DNA of 8,987 nucleotides, taken from NCBI GenBank assembly GCA_023229385.1, contig JALNZI010000053.1, positions 1-8,987 of the forward strand, given 5' to 3'. Source of the DNA: Candidatus Omnitrophota bacterium (GTDB lineage Bacteria; Omnitrophota; Gorgyraeia; Gygaellales; Profunditerraquicolaceae). How positions within the stretch are numbered: position 1 is the stretch's first letter; the number at the start of each line of letters is the position of its first letter. Position numbers and translations under genes: made by a program. The notes beneath the pieces are model-generated. The model was not told the origin of the DNA. It did not search any database and saw only the letters and a list, made by a program, of their open reading frames with translations. Shown here piece after piece: positions 1-6,097 of this stretch.

Positions 1-96
1 AATTATGGCGTGCTGATGGCCTATCTTTCCGGTATCCTTGAGCGGGTAATTGAGCCGTTTGAAGGTGGATTGGTGGAGATAGAAATGGATGCTTGA
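1..96 (+). CDS. C-terminal end of an unidentified protein (partial)
   Basis: This is an open frame from the first base to a TGA at 94-96, giving 31 residues that end in VEIEMDA. The other two forward frames hit stops early, so this is the only frame that could be coding. The peptide has a mixed hydrophobic and acidic composition typical of a folded domain's C-terminus. I do not recognise the family from so short a piece. It reads toward nfnA but is separated from it by about 260 bp holding hairpins and a promoter, so it is probably a separate transcription unit. Confidence 0.55.
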   Translation, partial: NYGVLMAYLSGILERVIEPFEGGLVEIEMDA

Positions 97-113
97 GAGA
101 GGTTATATCCTTC

Positions 114-155
114 GCCTAACCACTTGAAGATTTCTTCGAAATCTTCTTCGTAGGC
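114..155. repeat. Long imperfect hairpin (inverted repeat)
   Basis: The core is a perfect 9-bp inverted repeat: GAAGATTTC at 126-134 and GAAATCTTC at 138-146, around a TTC loop. An outer GCCTA (114-118) pairs with TAGGC (151-155) across an internal loop. No T-run follows, so it is not a classical intrinsic terminator. It lies just after the partial upstream gene, so it could protect or end that transcript, or be a copy of a dispersed intergenic repeat. The pairing is read directly from the sequence; the role is inferred. Confidence 0.6.
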
Positions 156-161
156 TCAGGA

Positions 162-219
162 TTAATTCGGCCAGACAACTTAGCTTCGCTTTTTGCTCGC
201 TAAGTTGTGGCCTCATTAA
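162..219. repeat. Second long imperfect hairpin (inverted repeat)
   Basis: ACAACTTAGC at 175-184 pairs perfectly with GCTAAGTTGT at 199-208 around a 14-nt T-rich loop. The stem extends outward through GGCC (169-172 with 209-212) and TTAAT/ATTAA (162-166 with 215-219), with only 2-nt bulges or internal loops. It sits directly upstream of the nfnA promoter. There is no T-run after the stem. It could be a terminator-like structure for the upstream gene or a REP-like intergenic element; the sequence alone does not decide. Confidence 0.6.
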
Positions 220-227
220 GATAAATC

Positions 228-256
228 TTGACAAATAAGCTGATCAGTAATAATAT
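228..256 (+). promoter_or_regulatory. Sigma70-type promoter for nfnAB
   Basis: A perfect -35 TTGACA (228-233) is followed after exactly 17 bp by TAATAT (251-256), one mismatch from the -10 consensus. Transcription would start near 263, giving a leader of about 94 nt before nfnA. The spacer contains the 8-bp palindrome CTGATCAG (240-247), and a short AAGAT/ATCTT inverted repeat (218-229) touches the -35. Either could be a regulator site, but neither is long enough to claim an operator. Confidence 0.75.
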
Positions 257-277
257 AGCGGAGATTTGGTTCAACGA

Positions 278-320
278 GGGACAGAGACGTCCAGAGGAGT
301 TGCTTGGGACGTCTTTTTTT
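278..320 (+). terminator. Terminator-like hairpin in the nfnA leader (possible attenuator)
   Basis: AGACGTCC (285-292) pairs perfectly with GGACGTCT (307-314), and the stem runs into a T-rich tract (314-320, then ATTTTT). This has the form of an intrinsic terminator. It lies about 22 nt downstream of the predicted nfnA transcription start, not at the end of a gene, which suggests premature termination control. A competing pairing is visible: GGAC (279-282) with GTCC (289-292), optionally enclosed by CAAC (272-275) with GTTG (299-302). This would break the terminator stem. That alternative is weak (4 bp each) and is inference. Confidence 0.6.
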
Positions 321-356
321 ATTTTTCTACTGCATAAAAATTAGGCAAAATCAGAT

Positions 357-1187
357 ATGAAAATAATCAATAAAAAAATTATTAATGATGTTGGCGGGGT
401 AAGGATTACTCAGCTGGATATTGAAGCTGGCGATATCGCTTCCAAGGCCTTGCCTGGCCAGTTTATAATGTTAATGGTTAGTGAAAAAGGCGAAAGGATC
501 CCTTTGACCTTGGTGAATGCGGATAAAAACAAGGGAATAATCAGTTTGATTTTTCAAGAGGCGGGTTTTACTACTAAAAGCCTGGGTAAATTAAATCCCG
601 GTGATACACTTTACTCTTTGGTTGGGCCTTTAGGCCACCCTACGGAAATAAAGAAGTTTGGAAAGGTAATCTTAGTCGGCGGAGGCGTGGGGATCGCTGA
701 GATATTGCCGGTTGCCCAAGCTTTAAAAGAAGCAGGCAATCATATCACTACCATTCTTGGTTCTCGTAATAAAGACTTGCTTATCCTTGAGGCTGAGCTT
801 AAGAACACAGCGGATGAGATTTATATTATGACTGATGACGGTTCTTACGGCAGGAAAGGTTTTACTACCGATATGTTAAAGGAGCTTTTAAGTAAAGATA
901 AATATGATTTGATTTATTCTGTCGGCCCGATCCCGATGATGAAAAGAGTGGCGCTGGTGAGTAAAGAATATAATACTAAAACTTTAGTCTCGCTCAACGC
1001 GCTGATGGTTGATGCCACCGGCATGTGTGGTTGCTGCCGGGTGAGTGTGTCGGGTGAGGTAAAATTCAGCTGTGTTGACGGCCCGGATTTTGACGGCCAC
1101 GGAGTGGATTGGGAAGAACTTGAGAAAAGGAATAAAGTCTATAGCGTTCAGGAAAAACATATCTGCAATCTTTTTCCAGGATCATAA
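357..1187 (+). CDS. nfnA: NfnA/SudB-type FAD and [2Fe-2S] subunit of ferredoxin:NADP oxidoreductase
   Basis: The 276-aa protein is a cytoplasmic flavoprotein of the ferredoxin-NADP reductase fold, of the PyrK/NfnA/SudB group. Visible in order are a flavin-binding RIPLTL motif (R47 to T51), the GPLGHP turn (90-95), a glycine-rich nucleotide-binding segment VGGGVG (107-112), and a C-terminal iron-sulfur motif D219-x4-C224-x2-C227-x11-C239. PyrK proteins have Cys where this has Asp219; an Asp there is what I recall for Nfn small subunits. With the next gene 3 bp downstream it matches the Nfn pair in size (about 280 and 470 aa). In Nfn the small subunit binds NAD(H), and the complex couples NADH and reduced ferredoxin to NADP reduction. 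The ribosome binding site is weak (TTAGG at 341-345, 11 nt from ATG). A PyrK role is less likely, as no pyrD is adjacent. Confidence 0.85.
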   Translation: MKIINKKIINDVGGVRITQLDIEAGDIASKALPGQFIMLMVSEKGERIPLTLVNADKNKGIISLIFQEAGFTTKSLGKLNPGDTLYSLVGPLGHPTEIKKFGKVILVGGGVGIAEILPVAQALKEAGNHITTILGSRNKDLLILEAELKNTADEIYIMTDDGSYGRKGFTTDMLKELLSKDKYDLIYSVGPIPMMKRVALVSKEYNTKTLVSLNALMVDATGMCGCCRVSVSGEVKFSCVDGPDFDGHGVDWEELEKRNKVYSVQEKHICNLFPGS

Positions 1188-1190
1188 CTT

Positions 1191-2609
1191 ATGAAAAAAG
1201 AACCAGTGAAGGTCAAAGAGGCAAGCCCGGAAATAAGGGTAGGTAATTTTGAGGAGGTAGTTAAAGGCTACTCTGAAGAGGAAGCTTTATTAGAAGCCTC
1301 AAGGTGTCTGCAGTGCAAGAACCCTCTTTGCAGCAGCGGCTGCCCGGTAGGCATTGATATAAAGAAATTCATTTATCATATTACTCAGAAAGATTACCGC
1401 TCTGCTTATTTTGCTATCAGAGAGAAGAGTAACTTTCCTTCTATCTGCGGAAGGGTTTGCCCGGCTGAATATCAATGCCGCAAGGCCTGTATTCTTACTA
1501 AAAAAGGCTCACCTTTTGCTTCGGAACAGGCAATCAATATTCATTTCTTGGAGCGTTTTGCGGGAGATTACGGTAAGAATAATAACTTGGATGTCCCGGT
1601 GGAGAAAGAGGAAAAGTTTTTTAAATTTAAGGTAGCGGTGGTTGGGTCAGGCCCGGCAGGATTATGCTGCGCTGGAGAATTAGCCCGTAAAGGCATAAAA
1701 GTTGATATCTTTGAAAGCCTGCATAAAACCGGAGGTGTTTTAAGGTATGGTATTCCGCCTTTCAGGCTGCCCTGGGATGTCCTGGATTTTGAAATAAATT
1801 ACCTTAAGAAATTAGGCGTAAGTTTTGTCACTAACTTTCTCGTAGGAAAAGCCAAGACAATTAAAGAATTATTTGCCCAGGGTTATTCGAAAATATTCCT
1901 GGGTTTGGGGGCAGGGGTACCGTCATTCTTGGGGATTGGCGGCGAGAACCTTTGTAATATTTATTCGGTAAATGAATTCCTTACCCGGGTAAATTTAATG
2001 TCCGCTTACAAATTTCCTGAATTTCACACACCGGTTAATATCGGTAAAAACGTTTTAATTATCGGTGGAGGTAATACTGCTATGGATTCCGCCAGAGTTG
2101 CCTTGAGATTGCAAAAACTAAAAGGCCTGCCGCTTAACACCACAATTGTCTATCGGCGTACGGAGATCGAAATGCCGGCAAGGCGTCTGGAAATAGAACA
2201 TGCCCGGGAAGAAGGGGTAAAGTTTGAATTCCTGGTTGCACCAAAAGAATTCATTGGTGATGAAAAGGGGTTTGTTAAGAAATTAATTTGCCTTAGGTCT
2301 AAATTAGGGGAACCGGATAGTTCCGGCAGGAGAAGGCCGGTGATTATCGAAGGAAGCGAATTTGAGCTTGATTGTGATTTATGCGTGATCGCTGTAGGTT
2401 TAAAAGCAAACCAGATCCTGATCAACGCCACTCCGGAGTTAAAAACCGATAAATATTCAGATGTCATCGTGGACTCTGAAACTATGGAAAGTTCCATTAA
2501 AGGTGTTTTTGCCGGCGGGGATATTGTTGGGGGAGAAGGAACGGTTATTGAAGCAATGGGTATGGCTAAGAAGGCTTCCAAGGCAATTATAGATGAGTTT
2601 TCTAAATAA
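1191..2609 (+). CDS. nfnB: NfnB/SudA (GltA-like) large subunit, NADPH-binding iron-sulfur flavoprotein
   Basis: The 472-aa protein resembles the small subunit of glutamate synthase. The N-terminal domain carries two cysteine sets: C39-x2-C42-x4-C47-x3-C51 and C86-x3-C90-x5-C96-x3-C100, fitting two [4Fe-4S] clusters. Then come an FAD-binding GxGxxG (G152, G154, G157), an NADPH-binding GGGNTAMDSAR (292-302) with the following YRRTEIEMPARR segment (321-332), and a C-terminal FAD motif around AGGDIVGGEGT (441-451). It starts 3 bp after nfnA, with AGGA (1178-1181) inside the end of nfnA as ribosome binding site, so the two are co-translated. Databases often call this homotetrameric glutamate synthase or sulfide dehydrogenase subunit alpha. 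No glutamate synthase large subunit is nearby and an NfnA partner is fused in operon, so NfnB is favoured. It would be the ferredoxin- and NADP-binding side of a bifurcating transhydrogenase. Confidence 0.87.
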   Translation: MKKEPVKVKEASPEIRVGNFEEVVKGYSEEEALLEASRCLQCKNPLCSSGCPVGIDIKKFIYHITQKDYRSAYFAIREKSNFPSICGRVCPAEYQCRKACILTKKGSPFASEQAINIHFLERFAGDYGKNNNLDVPVEKEEKFFKFKVAVVGSGPAGLCCAGELARKGIKVDIFESLHKTGGVLRYGIPPFRLPWDVLDFEINYLKKLGVSFVTNFLVGKAKTIKELFAQGYSKIFLGLGAGVPSFLGIGGENLCNIYSVNEFLTRVNLMSAYKFPEFHTPVNIGKNVLIIGGGNTAMDSARVALRLQKLKGLPLNTTIVYRRTEIEMPARRLEIEHAREEGVKFEFLVAPKEFIGDEKGFVKKLICLRSKLGEPDSSGRRRPVIIEGSEFELDCDLCVIAVGLKANQILINATPELKTDKYSDVIVDSETMESSIKGVFAGGDIVGGEGTVIEAMGMAKKASKAIIDEFSK

Positions 2610-2699
2610 CACCCCGCGTTGACAATCACCCGACGCTAATAGGTATTGCGTCGGTGTGCGCTTTTGTAGCGCAATTGCGCGGGTGTTCCCTTGTGGGAA
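2608..2699 (+). promoter_or_regulatory. Highly structured gdhA leader (three-way-junction-like)
   Basis: Almost every base between nfnB and gdhA can pair. P1 joins AACACCCCGCG (2608-2618) to CGCGGGTGTT (2678-2687), with one bulged C. Inside it lie P2, CCGACGC (2630-2636) with GCGTCGG (2648-2654), and P3, TGCGC (2657-2661) with GCGCA (2669-2673). A further hairpin TTCCC/GGGAA (2686-2690 with 2695-2699) abuts the gdhA ribosome binding site and shares two bases with P1. GCGCAATTGCGC (2669-2680) is also a perfect palindrome. A TTGACA at 2619-2624 could be a -35, but no good -10 follows at 16-18 bp. It matches no riboswitch class I can recall. It could be an RNA control element or a DNA-level repeat. 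Confidence 0.55.
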
Positions 2700-2704
2700 A
2701 GGAG
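2698..2704 (+). promoter_or_regulatory. gdhA ribosome binding site (decides the start)
   Basis: AAAGGAG is a strong Shine-Dalgarno site. It lies 4 nt from the ATG at 2709 and 7 nt from the ATG at 2712, so 2712 has the better spacing. It lies downstream of the TTG at 2691, so that codon cannot be its start. Its first two bases are also in the 3' arm of the TTCCC/GGGAA hairpin. Confidence 0.75.
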
Positions 2705-2711
2705 AATAATG

Positions 2712-4049
2712 ATGTCAAAGAAAATCGAAGAGTTTATGGATTTAGTTGCGAGGAGAAATCCGGGTGAAACGGAATTTCACCAAGCGGTAAGAGAAGTTGT
2801 GGAATCAGTAATGCCTTTTATCGAGAAAAACCCTAAATATCAGAAAGCCAAGATATTGGAAAGAATGATCGAGCCGGAAAGGACAGTGATATTTCGCGTT
2901 CCCTGGCTTGATGATCAGGGAGAGTTCCAGATTAACCGTGGTTTTCGCATCCAGATGAACAGCGCCATCGGCCCTTATAAAGGCGGAATACGTTTACATC
3001 CGAGCGTGAATATCGGGATATTGAAATTCCTGGCTTTTGAGCAGGTTTTTAAGAACGCGCTTACCACCTTACCGATGGGTGGGGCAAAAGGCGGATCAGA
3101 TTTTGATCCTAAGGGTAAGTCGGATAATGAAGTAATGAAGTTCTGTCAGAGTTTTATGACCGAGCTTTTCCGCCATATCGGACCTAATACCGATGTGCCT
3201 GCCGGAGATATCGGCACCGGCGGCCGTGAGATTGGTTATCTATTCGGGCAGTATAAGAGATTACGTAATGAATTCTCGGGCGTGCTTACAGGTAAAGGTC
3301 TTAACTGGGGTGGTAGTCTTATCCGTCCGGAAGCTACCGGCTATGGCTGCGTATATTTCGCGGAAGAGATGCTTAAGACGAAAGGTGATTCTTTAAAAGG
3401 AAAAACCTGCGCGGTATCCGGTTCGGGTAATGTTGCGCAATACACAGTAGAAAAACTTATACAACTGGGGGCTAAAGTCGTTACCTTATCTGATTCCGAC
3501 GGTTACATTTATGATAAGGATGGTATTGATCAGAAAGAACTAAGCTGTGTTTTGAACTTGAAGAATGTCAAACGCGGCAGGATCAAGGAGTGTGCTAAAG
3601 AGTTCAATTGTAAATATTTCGAGAAACAGCGGCCGTGGAACGTTAAGTGCGATGTTGCTTTTCCTTCTGCTACCCAGAATGAAATAGATGAAAATGACGC
3701 CAAGACTCTGGTAAAAAATGGCTGTATTGCTGTTGCCGAGGGCGCGAATATGCCGACAACTCCGCAAGGGGTTGAGGTATTTCAGAAAGCCAAGATTCTT
3801 TATGCTCCGGGTAAGGCTTCCAATGCCGGCGGTGTAGCTACTTCGGGGCTGGAAATGAGCCAGAACAGCCTCAGGTTATCCTGGACGCGTGAAGAGGTAG
3901 ATACAAGGTTGCATAATATAATGATTGCTATACATGAGCAGTGTGTTAGATATGGCAAAGAATCCGGGGTGGTTAATTATGTTAATGGTGCAAACATCGC
4001 CGGGTTTGTTAAAGTAGCCGATGCCATGCTTGATCAGGGCCTGGTATAA
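2712..4049 (+). CDS. gdhA: NADP-dependent glutamate dehydrogenase
   Basis: The 445-aa enzyme catalyses the reductive amination of 2-oxoglutarate with ammonium and NAD(P)H to give glutamate, in the cytoplasm, usually as a hexamer. It is recognisable along its whole length as the E. coli-type GdhA (447 aa). The substrate and active-site lysines are at K90 (GPYKGG), K114 (FKNALTTLPMGG) and K126 (GGAKGG), with the catalytic Asp at D166 (PAGDIG). The Rossmann glycine motif is SGSGNVAQ (236-243). SDSDG (260-264) follows the second strand and lacks the lone acidic end typical of strict NAD enzymes, so NADP(H) preference is inferred. The end VNGANIAGFVKVADAML is near-identical to the E. coli form. 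ATG 2712 is chosen from the ribosome binding site; ATG 2709 would add one Met. The gene follows nfnAB, a likely source of NADPH. Confidence 0.95.
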   Translation: MSKKIEEFMDLVARRNPGETEFHQAVREVVESVMPFIEKNPKYQKAKILERMIEPERTVIFRVPWLDDQGEFQINRGFRIQMNSAIGPYKGGIRLHPSVNIGILKFLAFEQVFKNALTTLPMGGAKGGSDFDPKGKSDNEVMKFCQSFMTELFRHIGPNTDVPAGDIGTGGREIGYLFGQYKRLRNEFSGVLTGKGLNWGGSLIRPEATGYGCVYFAEEMLKTKGDSLKGKTCAVSGSGNVAQYTVEKLIQLGAKVVTLSDSDGYIYDKDGIDQKELSCVLNLKNVKRGRIKECAKEFNCKYFEKQRPWNVKCDVAFPSATQNEIDENDAKTLVKNGCIAVAEGANMPTTPQGVEVFQKAKILYAPGKASNAGGVATSGLEMSQNSLRLSWTREEVDTRLHNIMIAIHEQCVRYGKESGVVNYVNGANIAGFVKVADAMLDQGLV

Positions 4050-4076
4050 GCAGTTGAAAAATAAGTGCTGAAAATA

Positions 4077-4120
4077 GGGGGTGCTTTTATTTTTTCTTTA
4101 TGAAAAATAAAAGCACCCCC
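4077..4120. terminator. Perfect 18-bp inverted repeat after gdhA, probable transcript end
   Basis: GGGGGTGCTTTTATTTTT (4077-4094) is the exact reverse complement of 4103-4120, around an 8-nt loop. It starts 28 bp after the gdhA stop and ends before the next promoter, the expected place for a terminator. It is not canonical: the T-run is inside the left arm and no T-run follows the stem (TGATTATTT follows). It may act as a 3' stability hairpin or end transcripts by another route. Confidence 0.6.
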
Positions 4121-4138
4121 TGATTATTTAAAATGTAG

Positions 4139-4167
4139 TTGCATGCCGGATAGTTAAGCTGTAAAAT
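4139..4167 (+). promoter_or_regulatory. Sigma70-type promoter of the HEAT/HD-GYP pair; predicted leaderless start
   Basis: TTGCAT (4139-4144) and TAAAAT (4162-4167) are separated by exactly 17 bp. The expected start point, about 7 nt past the -10, is near 4174-4175. That coincides with the GTG start codon of the next gene, and no Shine-Dalgarno sequence is visible before that codon. The transcript is therefore probably leaderless. Confidence 0.65.
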
Positions 4168-4174
4168 ACTTTTT

Positions 4175-6097
4175 GTGAATAAAGACCAGATAATTGAAGA
4201 TTTTTTTCGCGGCTTAAGAGTTGCCCTTACCAACGCCTTTTCTTACCCTAAGGATCATCCTTATTTTATTAAATCCGTAGAAAGTTTTAAGCTTAAGCTG
4301 GAAATGCTTATGGCTGTAGCTAATCCCTTTAAAATAGGGGTAACCAGCTCAGGTATTGTAGTTGAGGGGAAAAATCTTATCAAAAGCGGCTTCTATGATG
4401 AATTGGCCCGCCTGTTGCATCAGCGTAAAATAAAAAGCATAGAAATCAGGGATGGCGCCAGCCTTAAGGAGCTGACCCAGTTTCTTTGCCTTATTTCTTT
4501 GTCTCAAAAGGATATTCTAAAGAGCGGCGGGTTAGCCGCGCTTTTGGAGCAGGAGAAACTGCCGCATTTTACTATTTCCGAGCTGGATTATTCCGCCTTC
4601 CTGCACGGCGAAGGCCAGGATTGTACTGATGTTTGGGGTTATATGCTTAAAGAGGCGGTGTATACCGATGACTCCGTAAAAATCGAGCAGCTTGCCGATA
4701 GTTTTGGCTCGTTGATAAAAAAGGTTAATGAAAATGAATTTTTTGACAAGAATCAAGGTATTTCTGCCGAGGTTAATGAATTCCTGGTTAGCTTAAGGAA
4801 TAAAAATAAGGAAAAATTTGATAAATGTCTGAATGATGTTTTTCTTTGGCTCCTGCGTAATAAGAAAACGCTTAGCTCGGATAACCTGGCTAAACTAAAG
4901 CCCGTGTTTAATGGTTTAGGCCAGGGTGAATTCTCAAATCTTCTCAAGGAGGGATTCCTGCAGGAGGATAACTTCGATTCTTTAAGCCTGCAGCTTTTTT
5001 CTAAAATTTCTGAACAGGATGATTCCCGCAAGATTACTAAGAATTTTTTCAGCGAAATTCAGCAGGAGCAGGGACTAAATGATAATCCCCTGGTAGTTAA
5101 GAAGGTGAGGAATTTATTAAGCGGTTCCCAGGATGAGATGATGTCTGCGGTATACCGCAATACGCTGGATTCCTTGGTTAAAAATATTTCTTTTTCCGGC
5201 AAGCTTATTTTTGACCACCAGGCGCTTAAACAAAACTACCGCTATATAGTCTTAGGGATACTTGCCAGCGATGGAAATCCGGATATTCTCCAGATGAGCG
5301 CGTCTATTTTAGAGAAAGAATTAACCGGAATATTCGAAGATAATGATATCGGTTTACTCAAAGACCTCCGGGATGTTTTGCTGAAAAGAAAGAATGAAGT
5401 GTTAAAGCCGCTGGTTGACCTGGGAAAGAAAATCGCTTCTTTTGTTGAAAATATCGCCTTGAAAGGTGACCTGCCTCCTGAACAGGAGTTTCTTTTGGAG
5501 CTGATTTCTTTTCCCGGGGAAGAGTTAAATTTATATCTGGATAAGATATTTGCCGTGGAAAAAGTGAATAAGCAGATATTGAGTTTATTTTTAAGGTTAT
5601 TCCCGGCGGATATGGAGATTTTCTATATAAAGATCGATCAGCAGATCCAGGATACGGAGTTTTTGGCGAGTTTGATTAATGCCTTAAGCCAGATTGATTC
5701 GCCTGCGGCCATAAATATATTAGAGTATATTTATCCCCGGGCTAATGAATTGGTGAAAATTGAGTCCTTGGAGGCTATGCGTAAATTAAAGAAAGTGGAT
5801 GCCGATTTTCTCGTAAAACAGTTAAACACGGATTCAATCCCGCTTAGAAGCCAGCTGATTTCTGTTTTAATGTTGGATGCGCAAGCAAAAGATATCGTCT
5901 TGGGGCTGTTATTTAAATTACCTAGTTTTATGGGGAGCAAGAATAAGCTTTTGATTGAAAATATGCAAATCGTTTTTGACCTGCATTTTGTTGAAGCAGC
6001 CGGTTGGATCAAGGAATTAAGCCGCAGGAAATTTTTCTGGAATAAACAATTGCGGAATAAGGCAATCCAGATATTAAAGGAGTGGAATGTTAGTTAA
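4175..6097 (+). CDS. Helical HEAT-like repeat protein with an N-terminal domain shared with the next gene
   Basis: The 640-aa protein has no signal peptide or membrane segment that I can see, so it is probably cytoplasmic. Residues 6 to about 140 form a domain also present in the downstream HD-GYP protein: Y24-x3-H28-P29-x-F31-x-K33-S34, then FKIGV (52-56), then a helix-strand region around HQRKIKSIEIRDGASLKEL (82-100). The rest is leucine-rich and helical. Residues about 495-640 read as degenerate HEAT or armadillo-type repeats (for example 508-550, SPAAINILEYIY then KIESLEAMRKLKK), usually protein-binding scaffolds. No catalytic motif was found. The GTG start has no ribosome binding site, but the shared domain begins within a few residues of it, so the protein probably does start there. 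It overlaps the HD-GYP gene by 11 bp, suggesting coupled translation and a shared task. I do not know a specific function; a partner or regulator of the HD-GYP protein is an inference. Confidence 0.8.
   Translation: MNKDQIIEDFFRGLRVALTNAFSYPKDHPYFIKSVESFKLKLEMLMAVANPFKIGVTSSGIVVEGKNLIKSGFYDELARLLHQRKIKSIEIRDGASLKELTQFLCLISLSQKDILKSGGLAALLEQEKLPHFTISELDYSAFLHGEGQDCTDVWGYMLKEAVYTDDSVKIEQLADSFGSLIKKVNENEFFDKNQGISAEVNEFLVSLRNKNKEKFDKCLNDVFLWLLRNKKTLSSDNLAKLKPVFNGLGQGEFSNLLKEGFLQEDNFDSLSLQLFSKISEQDDSRKITKNFFSEIQQEQGLNDNPLVVKKVRNLLSGSQDEMMSAVYRNTLDSLVKNISFSGKLIFDHQALKQNYRYIVLGILASDGNPDILQMSASILEKELTGIFEDNDIGLLKDLRDVLLKRKNEVLKPLVDLGKKIASFVENIALKGDLPPEQEFLLELISFPGEELNLYLDKIFAVEKVNKQILSLFLRLFPADMEIFYIKIDQQIQDTEFLASLINALSQIDSPAAINILEYIYPRANELVKIESLEAMRKLKKVDADFLVKQLNTDSIPLRSQLISVLMLDAQAKDIVLGLLFKLPSFMGSKNKLLIENMQIVFDLHFVEAAGWIKELSRRKFFWNKQLRNKAIQILKEWNVS

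Noticed and set aside
285..305. PyrR-type binding loop in the nfnA leader (GTCCAGAGGAG resembles the known anti-antiterminator)
   Set aside because: The order after TCCAGAG is GAG where I expect AGG, the flanking stem does not match, and the downstream operon is Nfn, not pyrimidine synthesis.
357..2609. Dihydroorotate dehydrogenase electron-transfer subunit plus glutamate synthase small subunit
   Set aside because: No pyrD or glutamate synthase large subunit is adjacent, the [2Fe-2S] motif has Asp at the first ligand, and the paired sizes and 3-bp spacing fit NfnAB.
2150..2629. Reverse-strand open frame of 159 codons inside nfnB
   Set aside because: It lies antisense to a strongly conserved gene, is rich in Ser, Ile and Pro as expected from a shadow frame, and has no recognisable motif.
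2608..2699. Glutamine (glnA-type) riboswitch before gdhA
   Set aside because: A junction is present, but the conserved sequence blocks I recall for that class are not found.
2691..2711. TTG at 2691 as the gdhA start, adding six residues (MWERRI)
   Set aside because: The strong ribosome binding site AAAGGAG at 2698-2704 lies downstream of it, the added codons consist of the hairpin arm and ribosome binding site, and GdhA family length fits the ATG at 2709 or 2712.
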